Below are positions 1 to 6,475 of a stretch of DNA of 7,794 nucleotides, one piece after another (position 1 is the first letter of the stretch; each line of letters opens with the position of its first letter). The translations under genes and the position numbers were made by a program. This DNA is from Cloacimonetes bacterium UBA5456. Its GTDB lineage: Bacteria > Cloacimonadota > Cloacimonadia > Cloacimonadales > Cloacimonadaceae. The DNA is taken from the NCBI GenBank assembly GCA_002427325.1, contig DIQS01000005.1, positions 1-7,794 on the forward strand. Direction: 5' to 3'. The notes beneath the pieces are model-generated. The model worked only from the letters and a program-made list of their open reading frames with translations. It was not told the origin of the DNA and did not search any database.

Positions 1-24
1 CCTATGCCTTCCTTACTGATATCA

Positions 25-90
25 GCTTATCATCCGCTTATGATATGCTCATGCCCATGACCACATCATGACCATATCATGACCAGAACC
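25..90. repeat. Degenerate 11-bp tandem array with three exact CATGACCA copies
   Basis: CATGACCA occurs at 56-63, 67-74 and 78-85, exactly 11 bases apart, with spacers CAT and TAT. Read in 11-base steps from 25, the preceding bases also look periodic: two units begin GCTTAT (25, 36), one begins GCTCAT (47), then three begin TGACCA (58, 69, 80). The copies contain the palindromic core TCATGA or a close variant. An 11-bp period is close to one helical turn, so repeated protein-binding sites on one DNA face are possible. Low-complexity drift or the tail of an unseen coding sequence is equally possible. The three core copies are plain to see; the outer units and any function are inference. Confidence 0.55.
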
Positions 91-192
91 CTCTAAGGAA
101 GCAGTGGCAAATCGAGGAAAAAAACGCTGTCATCCCCCATCTTCTTTGCAGGATTTCCCCACACTCACCAGTATATATCATATAAATCAAAA

Positions 193-220
193 TTGGTTTA
201 TCCAAAAAACGACCTATATA
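193..220 (+). promoter_or_regulatory. Weak candidate promoter for the chaperone gene
   Basis: A TTGGTT hexamer at 193-198 lies 16 bases before TATATA at 215-220, which resembles a sigma-70 -35/-10 pair. It would give a leader of roughly 95 bases. A competing -35-like TTGACG lies at 253-258, but it has no good -10 at the right distance. If the organism uses a Bacteroidota-type sigma factor, these consensus hexamers would not apply. This is a guess from sequence resemblance in AT-rich DNA. Confidence 0.2.
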
Positions 221-312
221 TATAGATTAGACCGCAGAGTTCCACAAAGTGCTTGACGCAAAAATGGGTTTTCGCTTTTGTTGAGCCTCGCACAATGATA
301 AACATAATTAAA

Positions 313-317
313 AGGAG
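313..317 (+). promoter_or_regulatory. Ribosome binding site of the chaperone gene
   Basis: AGGAG at 313-317 sits 6 bases before the ATG at 324. This is a near-ideal Shine-Dalgarno match and spacing. It fixes the start just ahead of the signal peptide. Confidence 0.8.
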
Positions 318-323
318 TATAGA

Positions 324-2354
324 ATGTCTTTTAATAGACCCAAACTATTATCCATGATGATAATACTGCTCTCGCTGAGCGTGTTAGCAGCAGTAACAAA
401 CCCAAAAGTTGTAACCAATTCCAGAATGGTTGAAGACAAAGATATACTCGCCGAATTTGACGGCGGTATAATTGTTCGCAAAGACATAATGGACAAGATT
501 TCAAAGATTCCCGCTGCATATCAAGGCAGGTTCATGACCACCGAAGGTCAGCTTCAAGTTTTGCAAAATGTTGCAGCCGAAGAAGTCTTCTATTTGAAAG
601 CCTTAGAGTTAGGATTTGACAAGAGTGCTGAAGTAGTTGAGGCATTAGAAGACCTTGACTTTCGCTATTATCTTCAGGAATACTATCGCGTGAATGTCAC
701 CGACAGGGTGATCGTTACCGAGAAAGACCTCGAAACCTATTACAACCTGAATCTCGCACACTATTTCGTGGCACCAAACCTCACAATCCACTATATTCAG
801 GCTGAGAATGAAGAGGCTGCGCTTGCCGCAAAGAAGGAATTGGAAGATGGTGCAGTTTTTGCCGATGTATCTGAGAAATATAACAAAAACAGCTATGCTC
901 GTGGCTTGAAAGGCGTGGTCAAGCATGTTCGTCTCACCGGAAATATCCCCGGTTTGGGCAACGACTATGAGCTTGAAAATATCATCGCCGAATGTGCAGT
1001 GGATGAAGCAGCCACACACGGACCTTTCCACACTGATTATGGTTGGCATATCTTCCGCGTCGTGGACAAGATAGAAGGACGTCAAAAGAGTTTTCACGAA
1101 GTTCAAGATGACTTGGAAAGCAAGGTTAAAAATCAGAATGCACAAAAGCTTACCGATCAGATTCGCGCTCAGCTCAAAGAAAAATATGGTGCTGAAATCA
1201 ATAGAGAACTCCTTGCCCAGGTTGACCTCCAAAATAGAGCCAACAACGAAGCCATCGCCTTTATGACTCTCGTGAATTCACCGAATGAAGAAGTTGTGAT
1301 GACGGTGCAAGACCTTTTCCTCTATAACGATAACCTCTCTCCTCAGGAGCAGATCTACTATCTCAAAGGGCCCGGTGCCGAAGGCATGCTCGAACAAGCC
1401 CTCATCCAGCAATTGATCTTTATCGATGCACGCGACAATGGTTATGACCAATATTTCAAACATACCGATGACTATATCGCCATCAGCAAAAATAGAGTCA
1501 TTGCCTATGCTTATAACAAGTTGGTTTTGGACGCCGTGGAAGTGAGCAACGAAGAAATAGACGACTATTATCAGATATATAAAGAACGCTATGCCACTCC
1601 CGCAAATCGCAGCATTCAAGTGCTCTTTTTCAATGACCGCAAAGAGGCTGATAAAGTCTGGCGCAAGTTCAGCAAAGCACACAAAAAGAACAATGAAAAG
1701 ACCATGAATAGCTTGGTCAAAAAGCACTCGCTGAAGCCGGATAAATCCATCTATGAAAATATCTATAATAATGCCATCATCACCGGACTGGCACAAGATA
1801 TGGATTTCTCTCTCAGAATATGGGACAATGAAGTCGGCTATCTCTCCCCCGTTTTCACCGCTGCAAATGGCGAAATCGTCTTCTTTAGAACTCTTGCAGA
1901 GGTGGATAAAAAGTATAAGACCGCAACCGAAGTTGGTCCTCAAATCTATGGTGAAATCAAGAAATCTAAAGAAAGTAACCAGATGGAAACCGTTACCGAA
2001 GAGCTAAAGGTGCAGTTCAATATGAGGCTCTATCCCGAAAGAATACGCCTCACGCTCACCGCTGAGCAACTCTTTGAATATGCCGATAACTCCGCCAGAA
2101 ATCGCAATTATAAGGATGCCATCCGCTTTTATGACCAAATCATCCTCTCCTATCAAAACGGTGATGATGACTATAAAGCCTCATTCATGAAAGCTTTCCT
2201 CATTGCAGAAGAGATGGGCGAAACCGATAGAGCCTTGAGCCTCTTTCGTGAATTCTTAGAGAAATATCCCGAAGGCGATCTGAATGATTCCGTTGAATAT
2301 ATGATTGATAGCCTCAGTGGAAATGTGGATATTCATGATTTCATAGAAGACTAA
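324..2354 (+). CDS. Secreted SurA-like parvulin-type peptidylprolyl isomerase with C-terminal TPR
   Basis: This 676-residue protein is probably a periplasmic folding chaperone and prolyl cis-trans isomerase. A Sec signal peptide covers about residues 1-23: charged start, hydrophobic stretch from 8 to 22, and no lipobox cysteine. Residues 43-140 resemble a SurA-type N-terminal chaperone domain. Residues 153-249 form a PpiC/parvulin domain with both characteristic histidines, H156 in an IHYI strand and H242 in the YGWHIF strand, and a GPFHT motif before the latter. A second helical segment (about 325-425) and a second parvulin-like fold (about 429-525) follow the same order but lack both histidines, so this copy is probably structural. 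Residues 578-660 look like TPR helices of the kind seen in BamD or CpoB. The gene has its own ribosome binding site and a terminator, and runs towards the bat operon. Family assignment is firm; the exact orthologue (SurA, PpiD or PrsA-like) is not, so no symbol is given. Confidence 0.85.
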   Translation: MSFNRPKLLSMMIILLSLSVLAAVTNPKVVTNSRMVEDKDILAEFDGGIIVRKDIMDKISKIPAAYQGRFMTTEGQLQVLQNVAAEEVFYLKALELGFDKSAEVVEALEDLDFRYYLQEYYRVNVTDRVIVTEKDLETYYNLNLAHYFVAPNLTIHYIQAENEEAALAAKKELEDGAVFADVSEKYNKNSYARGLKGVVKHVRLTGNIPGLGNDYELENIIAECAVDEAATHGPFHTDYGWHIFRVVDKIEGRQKSFHEVQDDLESKVKNQNAQKLTDQIRAQLKEKYGAEINRELLAQVDLQNRANNEAIAFMTLVNSPNEEVVMTVQDLFLYNDNLSPQEQIYYLKGPGAEGMLEQALIQQLIFIDARDNGYDQYFKHTDDYIAISKNRVIAYAYNKLVLDAVEVSNEEIDDYYQIYKERYATPANRSIQVLFFNDRKEADKVWRKFSKAHKKNNEKTMNSLVKKHSLKPDKSIYENIYNNAIITGLAQDMDFSLRIWDNEVGYLSPVFTAANGEIVFFRTLAEVDKKYKTATEVGPQIYGEIKKSKESNQMETVTEELKVQFNMRLYPERIRLTLTAEQLFEYADNSARNRNYKDAIRFYDQIILSYQNGDDDYKASFMKAFLIAEEMGETDRALSLFREFLEKYPEGDLNDSVEYMIDSLSGNVDIHDFIED

Positions 2355-2373
2355 ATCTTCTGATTATAAATTG

Positions 2374-2403
2374 AAAGCGGAGCCTGATCGGTTCCGCTTT
2401 TTT
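2374..2403 (+). terminator. Rho-independent terminator between the convergent units
   Basis: An 11-bp stem pairs 2374-2384 with 2390-2400 around the loop TGATC. It has one G-U pair and a GC-rich core, and ends in six T residues (2398-2403). It begins 20 bases after the chaperone stop codon. On the minus strand the same stem has one A-C mismatch and is followed by a weaker T-rich tail (TTTCAATTT). It may therefore also stop bat operon transcripts, whose last stop codon is about 40 bases away. Confidence 0.85.
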
Positions 2404-2445
2404 GTTGCTGCTGAAATAGCTTTGAGCTTTGTAAGTATTTTTAAA

Positions 2446-3147
2446 TCATTCTTTTATGAAGCCCAATTGCTGAGTCATGACCCAGCCGCTCTTGCCATCC
2501 GGACTGCGCACCAATGCCCACTCCTCTTCCTGCTTTTCCACCACGAGAATACAGGCTTCATGAGTCACTGCAATGCGTCGGGAATCCTCTCGCGGCTCCG
2601 TCATCATATCGGCTCGATCGGCAATCATAACTGCCTTATTATTGTGTTTATAGCGATAATATTTCACCCCCGAAAGCAAGGCGAAGACAAGGAAGATCAA
2701 AAGTGCTATGCCCGTGATTAATTCCGGCAGTGCTCGCTCTTTCTCTTCGTCATAAAAAAGCAGCCAGCTAAGTGATAGGACAAAGATGAAAAAGAGGATG
2801 ATAAGGGTCAAGGCGAGGCGATCGAGATTGAGAAAATCATAGCCCTGCATGGCGAGCCGGAGCAAGAAACCGTGTTTAGGATAGAGCTCCCTATCTTCAC
2901 TGAGACCAATCACATAGTTCATGTTTGCCTTTGCGCCGCTGTGGGCGGAATCGATGTTCAGGGCTTTGAGGAAATATTGCACGGAAAGCCCGCTATCGCC
3001 TAATTGCCAATGCGTCACGCCAAGGTTGTAAAATAGGTCGGCGTTTTGCACACCGCTTTCTTCCAAGGCTTTGAGTCTTTCAAATTCACTGCCCCAAAGC
3101 GGCAAAAGCATCAGCAAGATAATCGAGAATATCCAGAGCTTTTTCAT
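2446..3147 (-). CDS. batE: BatE: TPR and SH3-domain membrane protein of the Bat operon
   Basis: This 233-residue protein is the last gene of the operon. Residues 1-19 form a signal peptide or anchor. One clear TPR unit spans about 36-69 (NLGVTHWQLG through the ALNID helix). Two membrane helices lie at about 109-132 and 142-164, joined by a short charged loop (YDEEKER). Residues 171-230 look like a bacterial SH3 domain, with the closing GWV strand at 221-223. If the signal peptide is cleaved, the short charged loop is cytoplasmic and both the TPR and the SH3 domain face the periplasm. This is the usual TPR plus SH3 layout of BatE. The start overlaps the batD stop as ATGA, and a strong GGAGG at 3157-3161 lies 9 bases upstream. 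Ligands of the SH3 and TPR domains are unknown; cell-wall or Bat partner binding is inference. Confidence 0.85.
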   Translation of the reverse strand: MKKLWIFSIILLMLLPLWGSEFERLKALEESGVQNADLFYNLGVTHWQLGDSGLSVQYFLKALNIDSAHSGAKANMNYVIGLSEDRELYPKHGFLLRLAMQGYDFLNLDRLALTLIILFFIFVLSLSWLLFYDEEKERALPELITGIALLIFLVFALLSGVKYYRYKHNNKAVMIADRADMMTEPREDSRRIAVTHEACILVVEKQEEEWALVRSPDGKSGWVMTQQLGFIKE

Positions 3148-4904
3148 TGTTTCTTGCCTCCGTTTTTGATTATCTCGCGCACGAGTTTGCGGAAGAACAC
3201 AAAGTCTGAGCTGATCTCAATAAAGTCCGCTCCTTGAGGCTGAAAGCGGCGGCTGGAACAGATTCCGAGGAAGTCGCCAATCTCCGCGATCAAGTCACGG
3301 TCTATGGCGAGCTCGTGCAGGCTCTCCAGTTTTTCATCGTTAGACATGCCCGTGGGGATGTCATATTTATCGAAAAGATAGCCCGTGAGCACCGTTTCGG
3401 CGTGAGAATAAAACCCCATATCGAGGTTTTTTGCCAAGTTCTGCGCTGTATCTAACTCTTTTTTGAGTCTGTTTTCTGCTCTTTTGATGCGGAAAGATTT
3501 GGGGTCACGCCGTTCTTGCGCGAGATTGCGCGAAACTCTCCAGGCGAAAATGCTCGCTATCAGGATGAGGCAAAGCGCCAGCCAATACCATATACGGTGG
3601 AAAAGGGGGCGGAAAGATGGATAGCTGTCGCGGTTGATCATGGGGCGGATCGTGGCGGGTTTATCGCCCTCCAAAAGTCCTGAAAAATATGAGGCGACAT
3701 TGGCGCTTTTCACCTTCACGCTCTCGCTTTCGTCATTGTAAGTCCGATATTTGCCTGAGTCTGTGTCAAACCAGCTAAATTCAAGTGAGGGAATCTGATA
3801 GTTGCCCTTCTCGGCGGGCACGATTGTGTAAAAGAGTCGTCTGCTGCCCTTGATTCCGCCTTCGAGATTGTCAACGGGAACGGGGCTGGAAATCTGGGCG
3901 TTGGTGGAAGTAAGTTCCGGATTGCCGAACTGGTTGAAATTGCCTCTGCCGGCTATTCTCAGCGTTAAAGTAATGGCTTCGCCCAAGGCTATTTCCTTCT
4001 CTTTTACCTCGCTGGAAACCGTGAAGCTGCCCACTGCGCCGGTGAAGGACTTCGGCACGCCTTGCGAGGGGAGGGAGATGACTTCAAAACTCCTGTCTTC
4101 CGAGACCATTTCGAGATTTGAATAGCCAAATTCATAGATGCGAGCACTGCCTTTGAGTCGGGGAATCTTCAAGCTTCCCTCTTGGCGGGGCAAAAGGGTG
4201 AGCTTCTTTAACAATGCGCGTTGCATGCGCTTTCCTTTATGTTGAACGGTCTCATATTCGAGGCTGGTGGGCTGTTCAAAGATGCTCTTGCCATAGCCGG
4301 CGAAGTCGATTTCGTCATCAATACTGAAGGTGCGAACCATCTGATCTGTATAGAGATAGTAAGAGACGATCAGGGGCTCGCCTTTATAAACTTTGGATTT
4401 TTCCAGCGTGGCGAGGATCATGCTCCTGCCCTGCACTTTTTCGGAACGCCAAGGCAAGAAATCATCGTCTGAACCAAAGTTACCAAAAGGGGTGCTACTG
4501 CCTCTGCGCGAGGATGAGCCATCTCCCTTAATCACTTTGATATTAAAGGATTGAGTGGTGTAAACTTTGTTTGCAATAGTGATCTTCTGGGCTGGGATAT
4601 TGATCTCTCCCTCGCCTTGGGGTGAATAGAAATAGGTGAAATTGCGGTATTGCTCGGAGCTAAATGTGCCGTTGATGAAGCTGGTGCTGCTGCCGGATGA
4701 GCCGCTCATATTGAGGAAAGTCATGCCTTCAATCTGCGGCGCGGCGGGTTCAGAGATGTTTATCCTTTTGCTGTCTTTAACTTGCAGGGTATAGGCAAGC
4801 CTGTCGCCGAGCTCGATTGTCAGCTTGTTTACCGATGCGGTTACGCTCAAACCAAAGAGGAAAAGCGGGAGTAGCAGTGTGATCAAAGCAAGTGTCTTTT
4901 TCAT
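3144..4904 (-). CDS. batD: BatD oxygen-tolerance family protein
   Basis: The protein has 586 residues from the ATG at 4904. A signal peptide (about 1-22) is followed by a large periplasmic beta-rich region of probably three Ig-like segments (about 24-125, 155-277 and 290-400). These are separated by a Ser/Gly-rich linker (129-146) and by the FTGAVGSF stretch at 287-294 that is characteristic of BatD. One membrane helix lies at about 436-456, and a charged, helical cytoplasmic tail of about 130 residues follows. The reading frame is open further upstream to 5045, but that extension lies inside batC and lacks secretion features. The start at MKKTLAL gives a classical signal peptide 4 bases after the batC stop. 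BatD is thought to join the VWA proteins BatA and BatB in an envelope complex; no enzymatic residues are recognisable. Confidence 0.9.
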   Translation of the reverse strand: MKKTLALITLLLPLFLFGLSVTASVNKLTIELGDRLAYTLQVKDSKRINISEPAAPQIEGMTFLNMSGSSGSSTSFINGTFSSEQYRNFTYFYSPQGEGEINIPAQKITIANKVYTTQSFNIKVIKGDGSSSRRGSSTPFGNFGSDDDFLPWRSEKVQGRSMILATLEKSKVYKGEPLIVSYYLYTDQMVRTFSIDDEIDFAGYGKSIFEQPTSLEYETVQHKGKRMQRALLKKLTLLPRQEGSLKIPRLKGSARIYEFGYSNLEMVSEDRSFEVISLPSQGVPKSFTGAVGSFTVSSEVKEKEIALGEAITLTLRIAGRGNFNQFGNPELTSTNAQISSPVPVDNLEGGIKGSRRLFYTIVPAEKGNYQIPSLEFSWFDTDSGKYRTYNDESESVKVKSANVASYFSGLLEGDKPATIRPMINRDSYPSFRPLFHRIWYWLALCLILIASIFAWRVSRNLAQERRDPKSFRIKRAENRLKKELDTAQNLAKNLDMGFYSHAETVLTGYLFDKYDIPTGMSNDEKLESLHELAIDRDLIAEIGDFLGICSSRRFQPQGADFIEISSDFVFFRKLVREIIKNGGKKQ

Positions 4905-4907
4905 TGG

Positions 4908-4916
4908 CTCACCACC
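4908..4916 (-). promoter_or_regulatory. Ribosome binding site of batD overlapping the batC stop
   Basis: On the minus strand GGTGGTGAG runs through the two last Trp codons and the TGA of batC and ends 3 bases before the batD ATG. The GGTGG part is 7 bases from the start, which is usable spacing. It supports the 4904 start over the longer frame and suggests that batD translation is coupled to batC termination. Confidence 0.5.
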
Positions 4917-5505
4917 AGTTATCGCTTTTGGGAGGGGCTTGGGGACTGCTTTGGCGCCTATCGCGGGATTCCATATTGTCCAATGCTTCGAGGATGTTGC
5001 GAAGCTCTTGTTGATCTTGGTCTTGGCTTTCGTCTTTGTCCTCATCCTGATCCTGTTGCTGAGGCTCTTGCGGGTTTGACAGCAGCTTACTCAGCGCAAG
5101 TTCAAGGTTCTCTCGGGTGTCTTTGTCATCGGGATTTCTGAGGATGGCTTCTTCATAATACTTGATCGCTTTCTCCATGTCTCCGGCTTCAAAGGCGCTG
5201 TTGCCACGGTCATAGTGATAGTTGGCGTTGTCGGGCTCGCATCTCAGCGCTTCTTCGCCGAGCTCTGCGCTGGTCTCAAAGTCGCCTTCTTTATATTTTG
5301 CCTTGGCACGATTACTGAGCGCGGTGCCGTCATAATCCTTTGCCTTCTTTGCAAAAAGCTCTTCTGCCTTCTCATATTTACCGGCTTTATAGAACTCCTT
5401 GCCCAAGCTCGTAAAGAAGGCGTAAGGACGAAATAACAGCTCTATCACAAAGAGGATAACTATCAATATCGCAAGAGCTAAGAGGATTATATCACGACGT
5501 TTCAT
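4909..5505 (-). CDS. batC: BatC: membrane-anchored TPR protein
   Basis: This 198-residue protein has one N-terminal membrane helix (about 6-24) followed by three TPR-like helical pairs (about 32-58, 62-95 and 96-129). The best unit is YHYDRGNSAFEAGDMEKAIK with the ILRNPDD end. The tail (143-166) is a low-complexity Gln/Asp/Glu linker. It is followed by a short helix with the ILEALDNME motif that is common near the BatC C-terminus, and the protein ends in DNWW. TPRs normally mediate protein-protein contacts, here presumably with BatA, BatB or BatD. The ATG overlaps the batB stop as ATGA, with an AGAGG Shine-Dalgarno about 8 bases upstream. In some genomes batB and batC are fused; here they are separate. 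Confidence 0.87.
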   Translation of the reverse strand: MKRRDIILLALAILIVILFVIELLFRPYAFFTSLGKEFYKAGKYEKAEELFAKKAKDYDGTALSNRAKAKYKEGDFETSAELGEEALRCEPDNANYHYDRGNSAFEAGDMEKAIKYYEEAILRNPDDKDTRENLELALSKLLSNPQEPQQQDQDEDKDESQDQDQQELRNILEALDNMESRDRRQSSPQAPPKSDNWW

Positions 5506-6470
5506 TGCCGATTCCTCTTTCTTTGGGAGATAAAGCTTTCCAGGACGATGAAGACGAGAGCGATCAAGATAAATAGGTGATATTGCTCCTTATAGACAGG
5601 GATGCTGCGGTTGGATATCTGCTTCTGTTCGCTCTGATAAATGTTTGAAAGGATGAGGCTTATCTCGTTGGCGGAAGGCGTGACGTGATAGAATTGTCCG
5701 CTTCCCGTCTTGGCGATGCGGCTGAGCATGACCTCATCGAGACGGCTGAAATGTTCAGCACCGGTGATGGGATTGCGGATCACTGAGCCCTCTGCAGAAC
5801 CTACGCCCATGGTATAGATACGAACGCCGCTTGCGTGCAGGTCTCGCGCCTTGTTGAGCGCATTGCCGGGGATGTCCTCGCCGTCCGAGATGAGGATGAA
5901 AACCTTATTGCCAGTGCCGGCGTCAAAGCTCTGTAAAGCCAAATCAAGGGCGCTGCCGATGTTGGTGCCTTCTTTGATCGCAGAGTCCGGACTGAGCCCG
6001 CTTAAGACCATCTTAATCGCCTCACGATCGTCTGTGAGAGGACATTCCAAGACCGCTGCGCCTGCAAAAGAGATGATGCCCACCCTATCCGTGCCCAGTT
6101 TATCGACAAAGGCAGATATCTGGAGGATGGAGCGAAGCAGGCGATTGGGGCTGATATCGGTGGCTTCCATACTCCGCGAGACGTCGATGGCAAAGATGAT
6201 GTCCATGCCGCCCGTTTCCAGCTCGCGAGGGCGAAAGTCCCACTGTGGACGTGCTAAGGCAAAGACTAAGATGCCGAAAGCGATGATCAGGAGTATCAGT
6301 TTAAGCCCCGCATAAAAGGGGGAATGAGCGCCTAAGAATATCTCTTGGAAGTCCTCCGCCGCAAAGCGTTTGAACTTCCTTGCAAAGCGTTTGCCGTGGT
6401 GCACAACCAGCCAGATAAAGACCGGTATCAGAAGAAGTAGCCACAGGATGTCAGGATTATGGATATTCAT
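5502..6470 (-). CDS. batB: BatB: VWA-domain membrane protein
   Basis: The protein has 322 residues. Two membrane helices at about 7-24 and 54-74 frame a basic cytoplasmic loop. A von Willebrand A domain (about 88-275) follows, and a third helix (about 297-314) precedes a basic tail. The metal-ion-dependent adhesion site looks complete: DVSRS (D96, S98, S100), T169 in EGTN, and D196 in SDGED. A divalent cation can therefore probably be bound, as needed for VWA partner binding. The paired-helix start and the ALARPQW segment after helix 2 are typical of Bat VWA proteins. The start lies 5 bases after the batA stop with GGAG at 6479-6482, 8 bases before the ATG. It is a paralogue of the preceding gene; the call of B rather than A rests on gene order and on batC following it. 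Confidence 0.88.
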   Translation of the reverse strand: MNIHNPDILWLLLLIPVFIWLVVHHGKRFARKFKRFAAEDFQEIFLGAHSPFYAGLKLILLIIAFGILVFALARPQWDFRPRELETGGMDIIFAIDVSRSMEATDISPNRLLRSILQISAFVDKLGTDRVGIISFAGAAVLECPLTDDREAIKMVLSGLSPDSAIKEGTNIGSALDLALQSFDAGTGNKVFILISDGEDIPGNALNKARDLHASGVRIYTMGVGSAEGSVIRNPITGAEHFSRLDEVMLSRIAKTGSGQFYHVTPSANEISLILSNIYQSEQKQISNRSIPVYKEQYHLFILIALVFIVLESFISQRKRNRQ

Positions 6471-6475
6471 CGGGC

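Larger units (their letters stand above)
1..323. other. AT-rich non-coding region upstream of the chaperone gene
   Basis: No convincing gene is visible here on either strand. Plus-strand frame 3 is open from the left edge to a TGA at 69-71 and could be the last 22 codons of an upstream gene, but that is too short to judge. The left part carries an 11-bp periodic array (see repeat entry). The stretch 170-230 is rich in A and T (alternating TA at 215-224) and holds an imperfect inverted repeat, ATAAATC (182-188) against GGTTTAT (195-201). The last 15 bases contain a good ribosome binding site for the gene that follows. The region probably holds the promoter of that gene. Confidence 0.6.

Noticed and set aside
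3..71. Possible C-terminal end of an upstream plus-strand gene in frame 3
   Set aside because: Only 22 codons are visible, partly within the 11-bp array, with no family pattern. It cannot be told from chance.
281..308. TTGAGC/CATAAT promoter-like pair with 16-base spacing
   Set aside because: The -10 match is good, but the transcript would begin at about the ribosome binding site, leaving no usable leader for the gene at 324.
645..1943. Long minus-strand open frames opposite the chaperone gene (645-1232 and 1278-1943)
   Set aside because: They are antisense to a well-supported gene. Their translations are hydrophobic and rich in Ile, Val and Phe without domain patterns, as expected from the complement of a charged protein.
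2371..2721. Plus-strand 116-codon open frame downstream of the chaperone
   Set aside because: It starts inside the terminator region and runs antisense to batE, with a His- and Cys-rich translation and no domain.
4905..5045. N-terminal extension of batD by 47 codons
   Set aside because: It overlaps batC in another frame, is a Lys/Thr-rich shadow of the batC acidic tail, and would bury the signal peptide that begins at 4904.
5851..6315. Plus-strand 154-codon open frame within batB
   Set aside because: Ser/Pro/Lys/Met-rich complement of the VWA domain coding sequence, with no recognisable domain.
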